NCBI GenBank assembly: GCA_021234155.1
Contig: JAJEKV010000097.1
Coordinates: forward strand, 994,001 to 1,058,000
Direction: 5' to 3'
DNA: 64,000 bases
Source of the DNA: Isoetes taiwanensis
Taxonomy: Eukaryota > Streptophyta > Lycopodiopsida > Isoetales > Isoetaceae
A program made the translations under genes and the position numbers. Shown piece after piece: positions 45,393 through 57,931 of this stretch (its first letter is position 1; every line of letters starts with the position of its first letter). The notes below the pieces were generated by a model. It was not told where the DNA came from. It saw only the letters and a program-made list of their open reading frames with translations, and ran no database searches.

Positions 45393-45780
45393 ACACACAA
45401 ACCATTATATCCATCACTCTAAAATTAAATCCCCCTTGAAACCCCCTTTGGTTTGGGTGCATATTCACACGGGGGTGATGTAGGGCAGCGAGAGCCCCTA
45501 AAATTATATTTCGCATGTACAAAACCAACACCATGTAGTATATTACCTCAAATCTTATAGTATTTTTTAAACTTTGTTATACAGTATAGCAAAATTTGTA
45601 CATCCATACCCCACAAATGAGGAACTTTATGTACGGCTTAGATTAAGGAATAAAGGGTGAATATGCCTATCCAACAGCTCTCGATGCCCGGAGTCACCCC
45701 CCGTGTGAATATGCACCCAAACCAAAGGGGGTTTCAAGGGGGATTTAATTTTAGAGTGATGGATATAATGGTTTGTGTGT
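45393..45780. mobile_element. foldback (MITE-like) element with about 85-bp inverted arms
   Basis: The left arm (45393-45477) starts ACACACAAACCATTATATCC. The right arm (45694-45780) is its near-perfect reverse complement, with a one-base difference in a C/G run. The spacer is about 216 bp. No coding capacity is present; the two open frames in the arms encode the same peptide only because of the symmetry. A non-autonomous DNA transposon of the MITE or foldback type is likely. The target duplication is not clear. Confidence 0.75.
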
Positions 45781-48202
45781 TAACCCAAAAATTTTTTGGC
45801 CCCTTCGGGGCCTTAAGAATTGATTTACGCATTTGTAATGATATTATATGTGTTATATGTGTTGTTGTATTAAAAAAAAAATTGGGGCCAAATTGTAATG
45901 ATGTCTTAGATATGTTTAAATAGGAATTTCTATGATAAAATTTATAATAAGCAAGTAGACCAAAAAATTAAAGTCATTGTGAGGGTGACATTAGCATACA
46001 AAGGAAACCCTGGAATATTGATAAAAGGATAAATGTGATGAGGATAGAAAAGAAAAGCATGTGATATTGATGAACACAATGTGGGAAACCGACATGCAAA
46101 ATGCCAAGTACAATGCATTTATACTTGGAACGTCCCTATATAGTAGCATTTCATATGCTAAACATCTGTTTAGGAAATTGACCCATGAAGAATCTCACAT
46201 TTGCTTAAATCAGTAAACTGAACCAAGTCAAGTGACAACCATACCAACTAAGCAACCACAATCAATAACAGAAAGAAAGAAATGTGTAGCCAATGTCATT
46301 ATTTAAGGCATAACAAGTAATGACCATAGGCCAACTTCTTGTTTTGAAGTGTAAATTTGCAGATACATGTATTGCCAATACATGGTAGCCTGATTAGTGC
46401 ATTTATAAAGCTTTTGAATACATCTTCTGGAATATGTATAGAGCTCACGATTTTCCTTGTAAGAGTTAATGTGGCAGAAGTGCATAAAATGACTTCTTAC
46501 CTTACAACGCTATACAGGTTTCTAAGGGCGTTCTTGATATGTAATCATAAGCAAGCCTTAGTCTGAACCTTGAATAGATTGAATAGATGAAATGGTAAAG
46601 TCACAAGCTGGTAAAATGAAATAGTGCTGGACAGTGTCAACCTCCTTATTAGACTGTATTTTATTGAAATGTACCACTGCATAACATTTCTGGACAAAGA
46701 TTTAGCGCCACCTGCTTTTGTCTCAGCCACCAGGCTTTGTCTCAGTTACTGGATCTGCACAGTGCATTGGTCAATGATCCTTCAAAGATTAAGACGGTAC
46801 AGTTCTTCAACAATGAACTCTTATAATAATGAATGTACATCTCTTATGCAAGGAAGATGATGTTTATGCTATTTATAAGTCATAGATTTGAGATGAAGAT
46901 GGATGCAAACATCCTCATGGACGCAGAAGGTGCTCAGGCTTATGCAACTTTTCTAAATATCAATAGTCAAATCCTGTGCATGTAAGTTTTCTTAAGACAG
47001 GAATATATCCTGTGAAGGTGCTAATCAATTTCGTCCTTAAGGATATTCCTGAGCCTATGTAACGGCTTGTGATATCAAGACAGGAATATATCCTTGGCAT
47101 TGCTGCTGTTCATTCTTTGCAGCTCTTATAGATATTCCTATGAATGTTAAAGAAATCATGTTTAAATCAGGAGCACATTGGGTATTAGTCGGACCAATGC
47201 TGGTCCCGATTCATGTCATTATTATTTGAAAATGAACCTGCTGATATCAGATAAACCTGCTGCTGCAGATATCAATGCTTCAATGAGGAAAATGCACAAA
47301 CCTCGTCTAACTTGCACCGATGGAGTCTAATGGACCAGCTGTTGTAATAAACCACCAAATTCGTAAAGTAAGGGAAATGTATGAATGATAAGACCCCCCA
47401 GTGAAGGCAACTTATACATCATGAAAGCCAAGAAAATCAGTCCTTTAGGAGAGACTTTAGTACAAAATAACATGGATTCGCAACTAAATCATAGAGAAAA
47501 GAATATATTCTGAAGTTGGACAACTAGATTCTAACATCTTGACAGTCCAATGGAAATGGTTTATGGACCAAATTAGTGATCATCCCAGCATGTTATCTGA
47601 AAAAAGAAATCTGTACCTGTGCTCTGAAGTCTCAAAGGCAAGGCGATGTTGGTCACAGCCGGATATCTTTCCCAGGACCAAAAAAGGACTAAAGCATTGT
47701 CCTTGGCAAGAAGGCAAAAAAATTGAACGTTGCATCGTTCTGTCCGATATTATGTTGGACGAGACCGGGAATGAAAGCATGGGTTACGATAGAAACCAGA
47801 ATTTGTGAATAACTCCGAATAACACAATTTAAACCTAAATCTCCTTCAGTCCACGAACCCTAAAGTTGAATGGCTCGTTGCTTGCATGGCATTTATGGAA
47901 TTAAATTAATTAATTTTTTAAGGAATAAAAACATGCAAGGCAAAACCCCCAAAACCATTGCAAAACCATAGATAAAATGTGATTCAAATATGAGAATTCA
48001 GTGTGCACTCTAGATATACTGATTAGTATGCCTCGTGCAATACGCCCATGAAATCATATGAAAACCATGCCAAAAAGCGTATAAAATCACAAAAAAAACC
48101 CCCTGTTATAATGCTACATATTTGTCTAACACTTTGTAAACAATGATACATTCTTCAAGTTTCATATATTATTTTGATCCACTCACAAGCAATGCATCTA
48201 AC
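45781..48202. other. gene-free stretch
   Basis: Short frames at 46303-46860 and 47539-47808 have no recognisable domain. AAGACAGGAATATATCC occurs twice (about 46995 and 47078). Nothing else was identified. Confidence 0.4.
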
Positions 48203-49021
48203 CTTCTCAAGGATGCTCTCCATAAGCATCTGACATAAGTATCTAAATTTTTATATAGATTTAATCAAATTTATCTATTTCTTAAAGTAACCAAGATTCT
48301 AACCTCATTAATCGATGAGATAAAACGGCCACAAGCTTTATCATCATTGTACAATTGTGGCAAAGTAAGCCCATTAAGTCTCTGCAATTCGATTATCTCT
48401 AGAAATCGTCTTAATGGAGCAAAAACTTTTGCAATATAATAAGCTGCTCGCATTAATGCAATCACACCTAAAGTGTGCATGAGCATTAGAATAAACTATT
48501 ACACGAGAAAAAAACTAGATTTTTCATAATTCAAATGATATGAATAATCATTAGAATAAGAATAATAAACCATGCTTACCTTGTTCAACTTCCTCTCGAT
48601 GCTTTGTCGCTGCAACCTCAATAGATTTTTGCTTTCCATTCCTAACTTCATCAAGGTAGAATGACTCTTTGTGCTCCTCTGAAGATGCATGAGCATGAAA
48701 ACTAGATGTTGTAAAATTCTTCGAGCCAAATCGAGCAAATGCATTCCTTGCTCTACGATTTGCTTTACAAAAGGTACAAAAGATCAGCTCCTTCTCTTCA
48801 TCATGCTCCAACCAATTCCATGTCAGCTTCCAATGTTCTTTCCATTGGTCTCCCTGTTTTTTACTAGTCCCTACGTGTTCAACCTGTGTATTCTCTTCAT
48901 GATTTGCATGCTGCGTGTTTCCATGCTCTTCTTTATTAATTCTCCAATTCAAGGTGGATTGTCTCCCATCATGAATTTCTGTGGCCATGCAATGCTTCTT
49001 TGCTACTGGAACCTTTGGCAT
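48203..49021 (-). pseudogene. hAT-type transposase fragment (ZNF862-like zinc finger), spliced
   Basis: Exon 1 (49021 to 48580) encodes a TTF-like zinc finger seen in hAT-related proteins: WNWLEHDEEKELIFCTFC, then FGSKNFTTSSFHAHASSEEH. It ends CAAG followed by GTAAGC. A TTTAG acceptor at 48467 joins, in frame, to GVIALMRAAYYIAK...ELQRLNGL (48466 to about 48305), which fits the region after the finger in this family. A GAG-GTTAGA donor ends exon 2. A possible 27-nt exon (48229-48203, MLMESILEK) follows between CAG and GTTAGA. The catalytic dimerisation domain is not seen downstream, so this is a truncated copy or the start of a gene whose remainder is lost. Confidence 0.6.
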
Positions 49022-50518
49022 ATTGAGCTATTAATTGGATAGTGTTCTGGTTCAAGTAAAATAATGTCTGTAAAAGAATGCAATGACAAGAACTGAGAAG
49101 GGCCAAACTGAACTGATCCGATGGCCTTCGATTCTTCAGCTTTAGATCGATGGCCTTTCTAAGTTTTGATTCAACTGATTCTGCTTTTGTCAGTCCGGTT
49201 TCATCAGTCCTTAACTGATTCGGCATTCACATATCAAGGTTAGTCTTTTGTCAATTGCATTCTTTTTTACAGATCAAGGTTAGTTTCCGCATCTAATTTT
49301 GAGGGCCGAATCCAGCTCTACAGTTGCCGACAGCGAACCGTCCGGCGGGAGACTTTGAGATGTTCATTTTTTTTCTAAAAACCTGGCCTTTTCGACTTTT
49401 TCGTTCACTTCACCTTGATTAATAATTATTAGAGGTTAGGTAGCAATAATAATTATTAGAGGTGGGTTAGACTTAGGCTAATTTGCCATAATGTGTCCGA
49501 AATTGGAATTGGTATATTTATAACTTAAGGTTTGTGAAGGTTTTATGGAGGTATTCGTATGTGATACCGTATATTGATGACGGTGGCAACTGGGATTCCT
49601 AACCCTAGAATCTTGGGCGGCCATATTGGAGTTCCGGATGGCTGGTTGGCCGGAACTGGTGGTTCCTCCTTGGACTGCTGCAGGGATGGCGGAGCTCCGG
49701 GTGATGTGTCGGCTGTGTGTTTTGTTTCCTTATTTGTTTCTGTGGATAAGCTGGGGTCGCGGGTGTTGGCGGGGGCGGAGGTGCAGTATTGAACATGGAA
49801 TAAAATAACGGCTAAGGTTAGCCAAATGGCTATTTTGTAGCAGTTTTGCCAAGAAAAATGGCTAAAGTAAATGGGAAAAATGCCAAAAAAAAGAAAATTT
49901 TAGCCCAATTTTTTTGCCACCCAAGTGAGTTTTTAGGTTGAATAGCCAAACCTTTACCTCTAGACATATCCATCAGGACATCGATTAGCTAAATCTAAGA
50001 TAGAGTGGGCTTGGAAAAATGGATAGATTAGCCTGAAATTCAACACCAATGTATGTACTAACTTTAAGAAATTTCAAATAGGGTTTATATTTTTCTTTTT
50101 TGTTTCCACTTTCTTTCTTGCTCCAAGTACAAAGTTGAAGCATTATAGAGGAAAAGGAACAATGTAGTCCCCTTTTTTTTTAGGTTTTTGAACATATTCA
50201 TGTATGTTTGTGTCTTGATTTATGTATTTACAATAAATTCAATGTCTTTACCAAAATGCTTGAATTTTTTTAAATCACTATAGCGTGATGGCTAATATTT
50301 GCCTTTCCATTTTGTGAAAGTTTAGCCAAAAGCAAGAAACTGTGATGGAAAAAAACCATTTAGTTTAGCCAAGTGTTAGAAACTTCTAGCCCCAATTTGA
50401 AGGTAGTTTAGCTAAACCTATTTTGGCTACACTAAAATATAGGAGTAGTAATTTATTCCATGGTATTGAAGATGACAGAGGTAAGATTTTTTTCTGTGCC
50501 ATTGTATTTATATCTGCT
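49022..50518. other. gene-free stretch with clustered AGCCAAA/TTTGGCT motifs
   Basis: AATAATTATTAGAGGT is repeated near 49421 and 49450. Three overlapping frames at 49574-49808 have no domain. From about 49800 to 50430, AGCCAAA, GGCTAAA, TTTGCC and related short motifs occur more than a dozen times on both strands. This resembles subterminal repeats where a transposase binds, and it lies just before the HUH gene. Confidence 0.45.
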
Positions 50519-51531
50519 ATGTCTATGAAGAGGGCAGCCAGAAAGGGTCAGAGTGGTCGTTCCTCTGGCCCTGCTTCTGTGAGCCATGTCTTGAATGTGA
50601 GTTCTTCCAGTTCCCAAGAGAGAGGCCAGGATTTCTTTGCTGATCAGGATTGGAACCTTATAGATGTCAGTGTTACCCTAGGTTTGTCTGGGCAGGATGT
50701 CCCTGTGAGTTTTTATGATGGCCTTGTGGGATTTTGCAATCGGAGGTGTGTTGCTGGAGCTGTGGCCATGGAAAGGGGTGCTACTGTAGACCATTTGCAT
50801 TGTCAGGCTGTCTTTAGAGCGATGAATGATGCCATAAAGAAGGAATTTAATTGGGCTTGTAAGCCTCCTGGTGTGATCTTGATCTGTAAAGCCTTGAAGA
50901 ATACTTGCCTTCATTGTTTTGAGGGTATGATTGGTTATTGTATGAAGGATGTGGGAAAGGTTCACTATGTCTGCCATCTTCATAATGTTAGTGAGGCTGC
51001 CATCGAGAAAGGTAAGGATTTGTATTTGAGATGGGGAGTTTGGTGATACAAAAACTTAGTTGTTCTTGATAATAAGAATTTCTTTGAATCGTCTTTGCCC
51101 ATTATGTTAACTATCATGGCAACCGTAAGTTGACTGCTAGCCTCTTGTTTACATTGGCCAGAATGATTCGTTCTGGTAAGTTTACATTATCCATTTCTTG
51201 GATTATCCCTTCCAATACTTCCCACATTAATGAGCACCGTGTCCGGGCTGCATGGAGGGTGCTGCTAAATCCTTCTCAGTGCATGCCCTCGGACATGAGA
51301 ACTATTTTGTTTGGGCTGGATCTGGGTTGGTTCGTGCACTGTGAGAAGCGGAATGGGGAAGGGAGGAGGCGGTATTGGGATGATGCCATCCCTGTGGATG
51401 AACAGGACAATAATTTCGAGGATATTTGTGATGAGTCTTATAGTCATGACAGTGATGATGTTGTTGTTTTAGAGCCTGGTGTGGATTTCATCCCTGTGCA
51501 CAAGGGTGATTGCACCGTGGCTGTTGGGTGA
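50519..51531 (+). pseudogene. Replitron-like HUH endonuclease (Rep), broken
   Basis: From the ATG at 50519 the frame encodes an HUH-type single-strand nuclease. It has GAVAMERGATVDHLHCQAVF with the metal-binding pair His92 and His94, and MIGYCMKD with the candidate nucleophile Tyr140 and Lys143. This size, motif order and the lack of a helicase fit Replitrons, the HUH transposons of green plants and algae, better than Helitrons. A TGA at 51044-51046 interrupts the conserved DLYLRWGV region. The frame shifts between about 51085 and 51120. It then continues as HYVNYHGNRKLTASLLFTLARM, WIIPSNTSHINEHR and an acidic tail to 51531. The gene is therefore inactive. The family call rests on recognised motifs only. 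Confidence 0.6.
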
Positions 51532-54500
51532 TCATGTTGGTTGGCTTTGGACTGTACAGTTTGGTTTTTCTTTTCATGGGTTCGTTTGTTTTTAGTTTTG
51601 TAGTAATGGAGACTCGATGGGGAGCTGTATTCTTTGGGTGGAGCAACCAAAGGGATCTTTGCGACTCTATATTTCTTCTGCTGTTGAAGCATCACATCCA
51701 GATCCTGTTGTGTTCTCGGCTGAGCCTAAGGCAGTTTTTTGTGCTCAAGAGTTTGTTAATAGCATTATCCAGGTTGGAACTGAGGCGCATAGGATTGCGG
51801 CATCCTTGCGCTTGCTCATTTGAGGGCTGCAAATTCGCCCCATGACATATGCTGTGGCATATGCCAGCATCCAATGGTCGCAAATAATTTTAATACACCC
51901 CAAACGATAATACACCCCAAACGATAAAGAAGGTGGCATAAGGTAATCAAACCATATATAATCATATATCCAATTTTGAATTTTTATTTTTTTCATAGCT
52001 ATTTTTTCTGGGTTCTGCCTCACGCGAGATTGACACGTGTAAACATTCTGGGTGTCATTTTCTTCGGCTGCAAGCAAGCCTGAATCTAAATCAACGCCCG
52101 ACCATGGCCATGTCTTTGGATCACGGGATAAAGTGGATATGACGGCGATTCCTTTAGGCTCTCTTTTGGCCCTCGACAAGGAGTTCTTCTTCAATCGGGC
52201 GAAGTTCTCAAAGATAGATGGGTTGGATTCCCATTTGGCTCAAAAGGAAACCAGAGGAATAGGGGAAGAAGCAACGGATTTTACACATATTTAAGCACTC
52301 TCCTCGATTTCATTTAGATTTTCATGCGATTAGGGATCAAGCACAAATTATACTTTGTTCGGATGTTAATTTTGCTCAACACATTTGGGATCGGTTTGGC
52401 CTTGCTTCTCGAGAAATCTCCAATGATTTGAGCTCCAGGATAAGGCCACAGCATATGCATGTCTTCATTCACATACCAAAAGGGTCTACATTCCATCGGA
52501 TCTGAGGTAAATTTCTTGAATTGATGCTTCCCGGATCCTTACGTTGTGGACTTTTCGTCTCCAATCCTTTGTATTGTGCGGGGAATTGTATTTTAGTGGT
52601 TTGAAAATGTATCAATGGATCAATCATGCAAAGGGGATTTAGCGAGATCAATGATCAGTAACTCATCGCTTAGTTCATTTTGTTTTCATTATTCTTTGTC
52701 TTTGATTTGAGCAACTTTGGAGCAACGATAGCAACATTATAATGTGTCTATTTTGCGTTTTGTATGGCTGGCAAATCGTTAATTCTAAAGGCCCAACCTA
52801 AGTCAAGCAAGTAATCGCAAATTAATTCCGGGCAAAGAATTTTAAAGATCAAACTTCCAATAATCGATATTTCCCAATTCTACATCATCAAATGTCAATT
52901 GGTTCTAAAATTACCAATTTGAGGAGGGCAAGTAGCGGCCAAGTTTGACCGCTAGAATCGATTTTTATCGCTGTCTAATCTTGAGTATTTAGTCCTTTTT
53001 CTTGAACTTGAATAGAATGATTCAACCCGCATATTCATTTTCATTGTAGATTGATCTTTGATCAAGATGTTTTTTGCAGATTGATCATTATTTTTGCATT
53101 TAATCCAAAGATATTGAATGGTAGAATCGAAGGTGGATATGACCTCATCTTGGGAGACTTGGCCTTGTAAAGGAGAGGTTTTTTCTTAAGTTCACCATTG
53201 GGCAATAAGACCAAAGGGCATTTGCCGGTGAACACACAGGTCAGGTACCCTGGCTACATTGACTCATCTTTTTTGGAACAAATTTGTGAAGGTTTATGGA
53301 GATGTGGCTATAAATACAGATCCCACAAGTGAGGAGCTGGCCACAATAGCTACTTCTGCTGATACAACAATTACGTTTGGCTACCACGCATAGCAATTTA
53401 TGTTTTTGTGCAAGATTAGACCGTTATGGGGCACTTAAATCGCAATAGATCCTTTTTGGCTTTGAGCTACAAAGGAGCAGTTCAATTACGAATGTTTCAG
53501 CCAGTTCAGTTGTGAATGTTGGGAAAAGGTCAGTTGAGGAAAGTTGAGTTAAAGTTAAAACGTGGGCTATGGAAAAAAGTCAGTTGGGACAATATCTTCA
53601 TTTTTTAATGTGTTTGGTGCTTCAAACCATTGCTTTTCTCAACCAATCTATTTAATGATTCCAATCATTGTTTCTTTATAACGAAAAAAATGGGACGCTG
53701 AAATTACAGGGGCTAAACACCGAGTTTTTCAAATCGAAAAACACAGTCGATTCAAATTCAAAATTCAAATTCAAACCCTGATGGCCGGCCCCCCGTCGTC
53801 CCCTTCTAACCGGGCTGGGGCTAATTAAACAAGTTTTTCAAATCAAAAAATAATCGATTCAAACCTGCGCCGCGGTCGATTCAAACTCCATTTTGCTGGA
53901 AATGCCCATCCCCTTCTAAAAGGCATACCGCCAAGATTCCCGTAAGAGAAACGTCGGAAAAGTAAGAAAATTACAAAATTTCAGGTTCTGGTTTTTTTCA
54001 TCGGTGAATTTGTGTGAGCAGGAAATTTCAGACTGAAATTTTCTGTTGACGTGGCGGATCCACGAGCTTCGTTTAATGGTACCTATCGTTTAAAGGCTAT
54101 TGTCCCATGCTACCATGGTAACCCAATGCCTCAATTCTCTTTTTGCTATCGTATCCATAGCTTTTCCCTCAGTCTTGGGTGAGCCTAATAACCCACCCCT
54201 AAGAAACAATACTGCCTAGTTACACATAAATCCACGGTCTACCATTCTTGCATAGAATGCGTAACACAAATGAAATCCAAAGATCCCACACCAAGGCTAT
54301 AGCACAACAACACTCAAAACTAATGGGTCTTACATTAGGCGCCTTTGGCACTAAGAATTCCTCGTGACTATCTCGAATAATCACGGTTCAAACCGAAAAA
54401 TAAGTCGAACAAAGAAATGTTTTGGGCGGCTTGGTCACGCGATAAATTTCTTGTAATATAAATCATAAGTAAATAATATACAAACTACCCTTATAAAAAA

Positions 54501-54723
54501 AATCCTATAACTTTTTTTTTTAATCGGAAAAAAATCCTACACTGATAAATATGAATCGGATAAAAATATGGATAAATCCTTATACGCCGTTTTTTCATCG
54601 GCCGTATATCCTGCTATATTTTTTCCGAACCGGAAAATCATTTTTTCGACCGGAAATCCCGTGAAGCGCCTAGGACTTTGCCACACGTAGTGGCCAATTT
54701 GCCAAACGGATTGATTGCTGGAA
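51532..54723. other. gene-free 5' part of the left unit
   Basis: Short frames (51617-51823, 52052-52294 and others) have no recognised domain and are disrupted relative to the right unit. AATACACCCCAAACGAT is tandemly repeated at about 51893 and 51911. The sequence is a patchily altered version of 57950-60984. Confidence 0.5.
54400..54453. repeat. GC-palindrome motif, copy 3 of 4, eroded
   Basis: TCGAACAAAGAAATGTT leads into GGGCGGC-TT-GGTCACGC and then GATAAATTTCTTG. The equivalent site in the right unit (60681-60702) keeps nearly the whole palindrome, so this one has lost bases in its GC arms. Confidence 0.6.
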
Positions 54724-57451
54724 ATGAGCCATGGATTATACGCCACTGCATTTGTTCACTCAAGCAAGGTAATTACTGGTAAATAAAAGGGGAGGCTTGT
54801 GAATTTTTGTTTAATTTCTGTCCCTTTTTATTATTGCAGATAGATTTGCATTACAGTTCTGAAAATCAGGATAGGGTATCTGGGTTATTCAAACCAGAAT
54901 CCGACCTTACAAAAGCTGAGAAGTTCGTTCATGATTTTGCAAACTTTAAACATTGTAAGGAAGCTTCTGATCCTCAATGCCAAAACTTTAAGCAACATCA
55001 CGCCCGTTCAAAAGGCAGTCATGGGCAGAAGGTTTCTCTCATTAAGTCTGGCAATGAGACAAGCCGAGCTAATCAGGAAGTCAGGCTACTTTGTAAAGAA
55101 GGGCTACTAAAGGATGCACTAGAGGTTTGGAATATTTTGGAGCAACATAATACCAAAATTTTCCCAGACACTTATGTTTCTCTCTTGCATATTTGCACCA
55201 GCACAGAATTCCTCACTCATGGCAGACGAATCCATGCTCATATTATCAGAAATGGAACCAAGCATGATCCCTTGTTAGGGAATTGTCTCATAAATATGTA
55301 TTCTAACTTTAGTTGTTTGTTTGATGCACATTTGGTACTTAACTTTTCTAAAAAACAAAATGTCTTCTTGTGGACAAGTCTGATTGGAGGTTATGTCAAA
55401 TATGGTTATTCTTTGGAGGCTTTTGGAATTTTTATGAAAATGCAGCAGGCTGGGGTGGAACGGACAGGGTTACCTTTGTTTTTATTTTGACAGCATGTAT
55501 CAACATGTCTTCTCTTGAACATGGAAAAAGTATTCATAATCAGATTAGAAGATATGGATATGAGTCAGACAATATTGTGCAGAGTTCTCTTGTCAACATG
55601 TATGCTAAATGTGGCAGCATTGAAGATGCCTGCCACATATTTGACAACATGTGTACAAAAAATGTGGTTATATGGAATGCGATGATTTCAGGGTGTTCAC
55701 AAGAAAGATCTCTCAATTTATCTTTTAACCTCTTTGATCAAATGCAAGCTAAAGGAATTAAAGCAGATAAGATTACTTTTCTTTCTGTTCTTAATGGCGC
55801 TGCTAATAGGGCAGCACTTGAACAAGGAAAACGGATTCATTCTTTCATCATCAAATACCAGTATGCATCAGATGTCTTTCTGGCTAATAAACTTGTTGAC
55901 ATGTATGCCAAATGTGGAAGTATAGAGCATGCACACCATATATTTGATCGAATTGCTGCGCCAACTGTGGTTTCATGGACTGGGGTTATTGCAGGGTACG
56001 TGCAGCATGATAGTAATAGTGAGGCTTTGGGGCTTTTTGCAGAAATGCGAAATCACAAGCAAAAACCAAATAAGGTCACCTTTGTTAGTGTTCTAAAAGC
56101 ATGTGCTAATTTTCCTGCCATTGAATGGGGTAAGTTGATTCATGCAAACATTGCCAAACTTGATTGCAGGTTTGACATTGCTGTGGGAAGCACCTTGATT
56201 GATATGTATGTTAAATGTGGCAGCCTATGTGATGCCCAGCATGTATTTGATAGAATATTAGTTCGCAATGTAGTTAGTTGGAATGTAATCATATTTGGAC
56301 ATGCTCAACTCTCTTACAGAAAGGAAGCATTGAGGCTCTTCCAGGAGATGAAACAAGAAGGCGTAGAGGCGGATGATGTTACATTCTTAGCGATTCTAGG
56401 AGCCTGTGCAGATACGACAGACATGAATGGGGGTAAATTCATACATTCCTGTATTATAAGCATGCAATGTTCCATTAAATCCTTCCTGGGAAGTGCGCTG
56501 TTGGACATGTATGTCAAATGTGGAAGCATAAATGATGCCTGTACATTATTTTATTGCATGGAGATCCAAGATCTTGCTTCCTGGAATACAATGATTTCAG
56601 CATATGCATCTGAAGATGGGGAATATGCATTTAAATTACTTAGCAAAATGCAAGAAGATGGCATATGGCGAACAAGTGAGGTCATTCTTACTTGTCTTGT
56701 CACAGCATCTTCTAGTATGAGATCTTTGGCCCATGGAAAATGGGCACATGCATCCATGCTGAGGGCAGGATGTGAGTTAGATGTTTTTGCATCAAATTTG
56801 CTTGTTGACATGTATGCTAACTGCGGTACTAAGATTGACATTTGGCATGTATATGAAGGAATCTCTGTGGCTAATGAAATCACCTTTTTAAGTCTTTTAG
56901 ATGTGTGCTCTAGCATATCCGACTTGCAACTGGGAAAAATAATTCATACTCATATCAGAGAACATGGGCTGGAGGACAATACTTTTATCGGTAGTGCACT
57001 AGTTAACATGTATGCCAAATCTGGGAGCATTAAGGATGCCTACTGGGTCTTTAATAGAATGTCTAAACGAGATTTAATCTCTTGGACTGCAATGATCACA
57101 GCATGTGCCAGACATGGGGATGGTATTGGAGCCTTTAATATATTTGGGAGAATGTGGGCAGAAGGTTTTACTCCAGATGAAACAACAATTATTTCAGTTC
57201 TCTCTGCATGTAACCATGGTGGCCTAATGGATGAAAGCCTTCATTATTTTAGCATGAGCAAAGACTGTGGCATTACACCATCGGAGAAACATTATATTTG
57301 TATTATTGACGTTTGCTGTAGGGCAGGGCTCCTGGACATTGCCAAGGAGGTCGTGTTCAATATGCCCTTTCAGCCCTCTGCTACATTTTGGACAGATTAT
57401 CTTAGTTCTTATAGTTTATTTGACCAAGACCTCAGAGGAAACGTCTCCTAG
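54724..57451 (+). pseudogene. PLS-class PPR gene, left copy, frameshifted
   Basis: Structure as in the right copy: exon 1 54724-54768, intron 54769-54839, exon 2 from 54840. One C is missing at 55461 (GGAACGGACA against GGAACCGGACA at 61719-61729), which shifts the frame at codon 223. The product would end after eight wrong residues at 55490. The rest of the frame (to 57451) stays open. Peptides from several other parts of the two copies are identical. A single missing base in an otherwise intact gene could be a very recent mutation or a consensus error; the site is a CCGG. Confidence 0.8.
54769..54839 (+). other. 71-bp intron of the left PPR copy
   Basis: The donor is CAAG|GTAATT and the acceptor TTTTTATTATTGCAG|ATAG, with a strong pyrimidine tract. 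The equivalent intron is at 61030-61100. Confidence 0.75.
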
Positions 57452-57524
57452 AAGTTTCCCTATTTTATTTTCTAGTGAACTTCTATCCTGTGTATAGATT
57501 AGTAGAACAAAGCAAGAAATCTTC

Positions 57525-57931
57525 TTGACAGATAGGTTTTATGATAAATCCCTTGCCTCTGAGCTAGGGAAAGAAAGTGAAACTTTATATCAAGCTATGA
57601 AGAACACTCTGGTTGAGAGGATCTGGCATAATCAAGACCTTCAATGGCATATCAATGGTATTTTTGGTTTTAATAAAAAAGACCACCCAAGATTTTCATC
57701 TCACCCAAGATTTTGGTAATTTCACTTCACTCTAAATAGGATATCCAAGAGAATCGATGCATCAACAAATGAAGTTTCTTTGGAATTCTCCTATTAATCC
57801 CAAAATAAAGTCTTTTATTTGGCAGCTTTGGCACAAGGCTTCGACAACAAATGCTAAAAGATGCAGGCTTGATATGGTCTATTCTAACATTTGTGATCGA
57901 TGCTTACAGGACATAGAGGACGAGTGCCATA
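57525..57931 (+). pseudogene. LINE-derived fragment including a zf-RVT-like zinc finger
   Basis: A 64-codon frame (57525-57719) of unknown identity is followed by 57757-57931: FLWNSPINPKIKSFIWQLWH, then NICDRCLQDIEDECH. This matches the zinc-binding region found after the reverse transcriptase in plant LINEs (Cys, Cys, His spacing). It is cut at the duplication boundary just after the His. The first frame recurs at 63787-63981. Confidence 0.6.

Larger units (their letters stand above)
51514..57931. repeat. left unit of a tandem duplication (about 6.42 kb)
   Basis: The unit begins at ACCGTGGCTGTTGGG (51514) inside the tail of the HUH gene and ends at 57931 inside a LINE zinc-finger fragment, where the same ACCGTGGCTGTTGGG starts the right unit. 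It carries the PPR gene. Gene-body sequence is almost identical between units, while 51532-54723 differs in many small patches. Confidence 0.9.

Noticed and set aside
45241-45923. Two open frames on opposite strands sharing a long peptide
   Set aside because: The shared peptide comes from the inverted arms of the foldback element, not from homologous genes.
49574-49808. Three overlapping open frames of 60-72 codons
   Set aside because: No domain, GC-rich local composition, and mutually exclusive frames.
54807-54839. Start of the PPR frame at a TTG
   Set aside because: This stretch is the pyrimidine tract and acceptor of an intron. The real start is the ATG at 54724 (60985 in the right copy).
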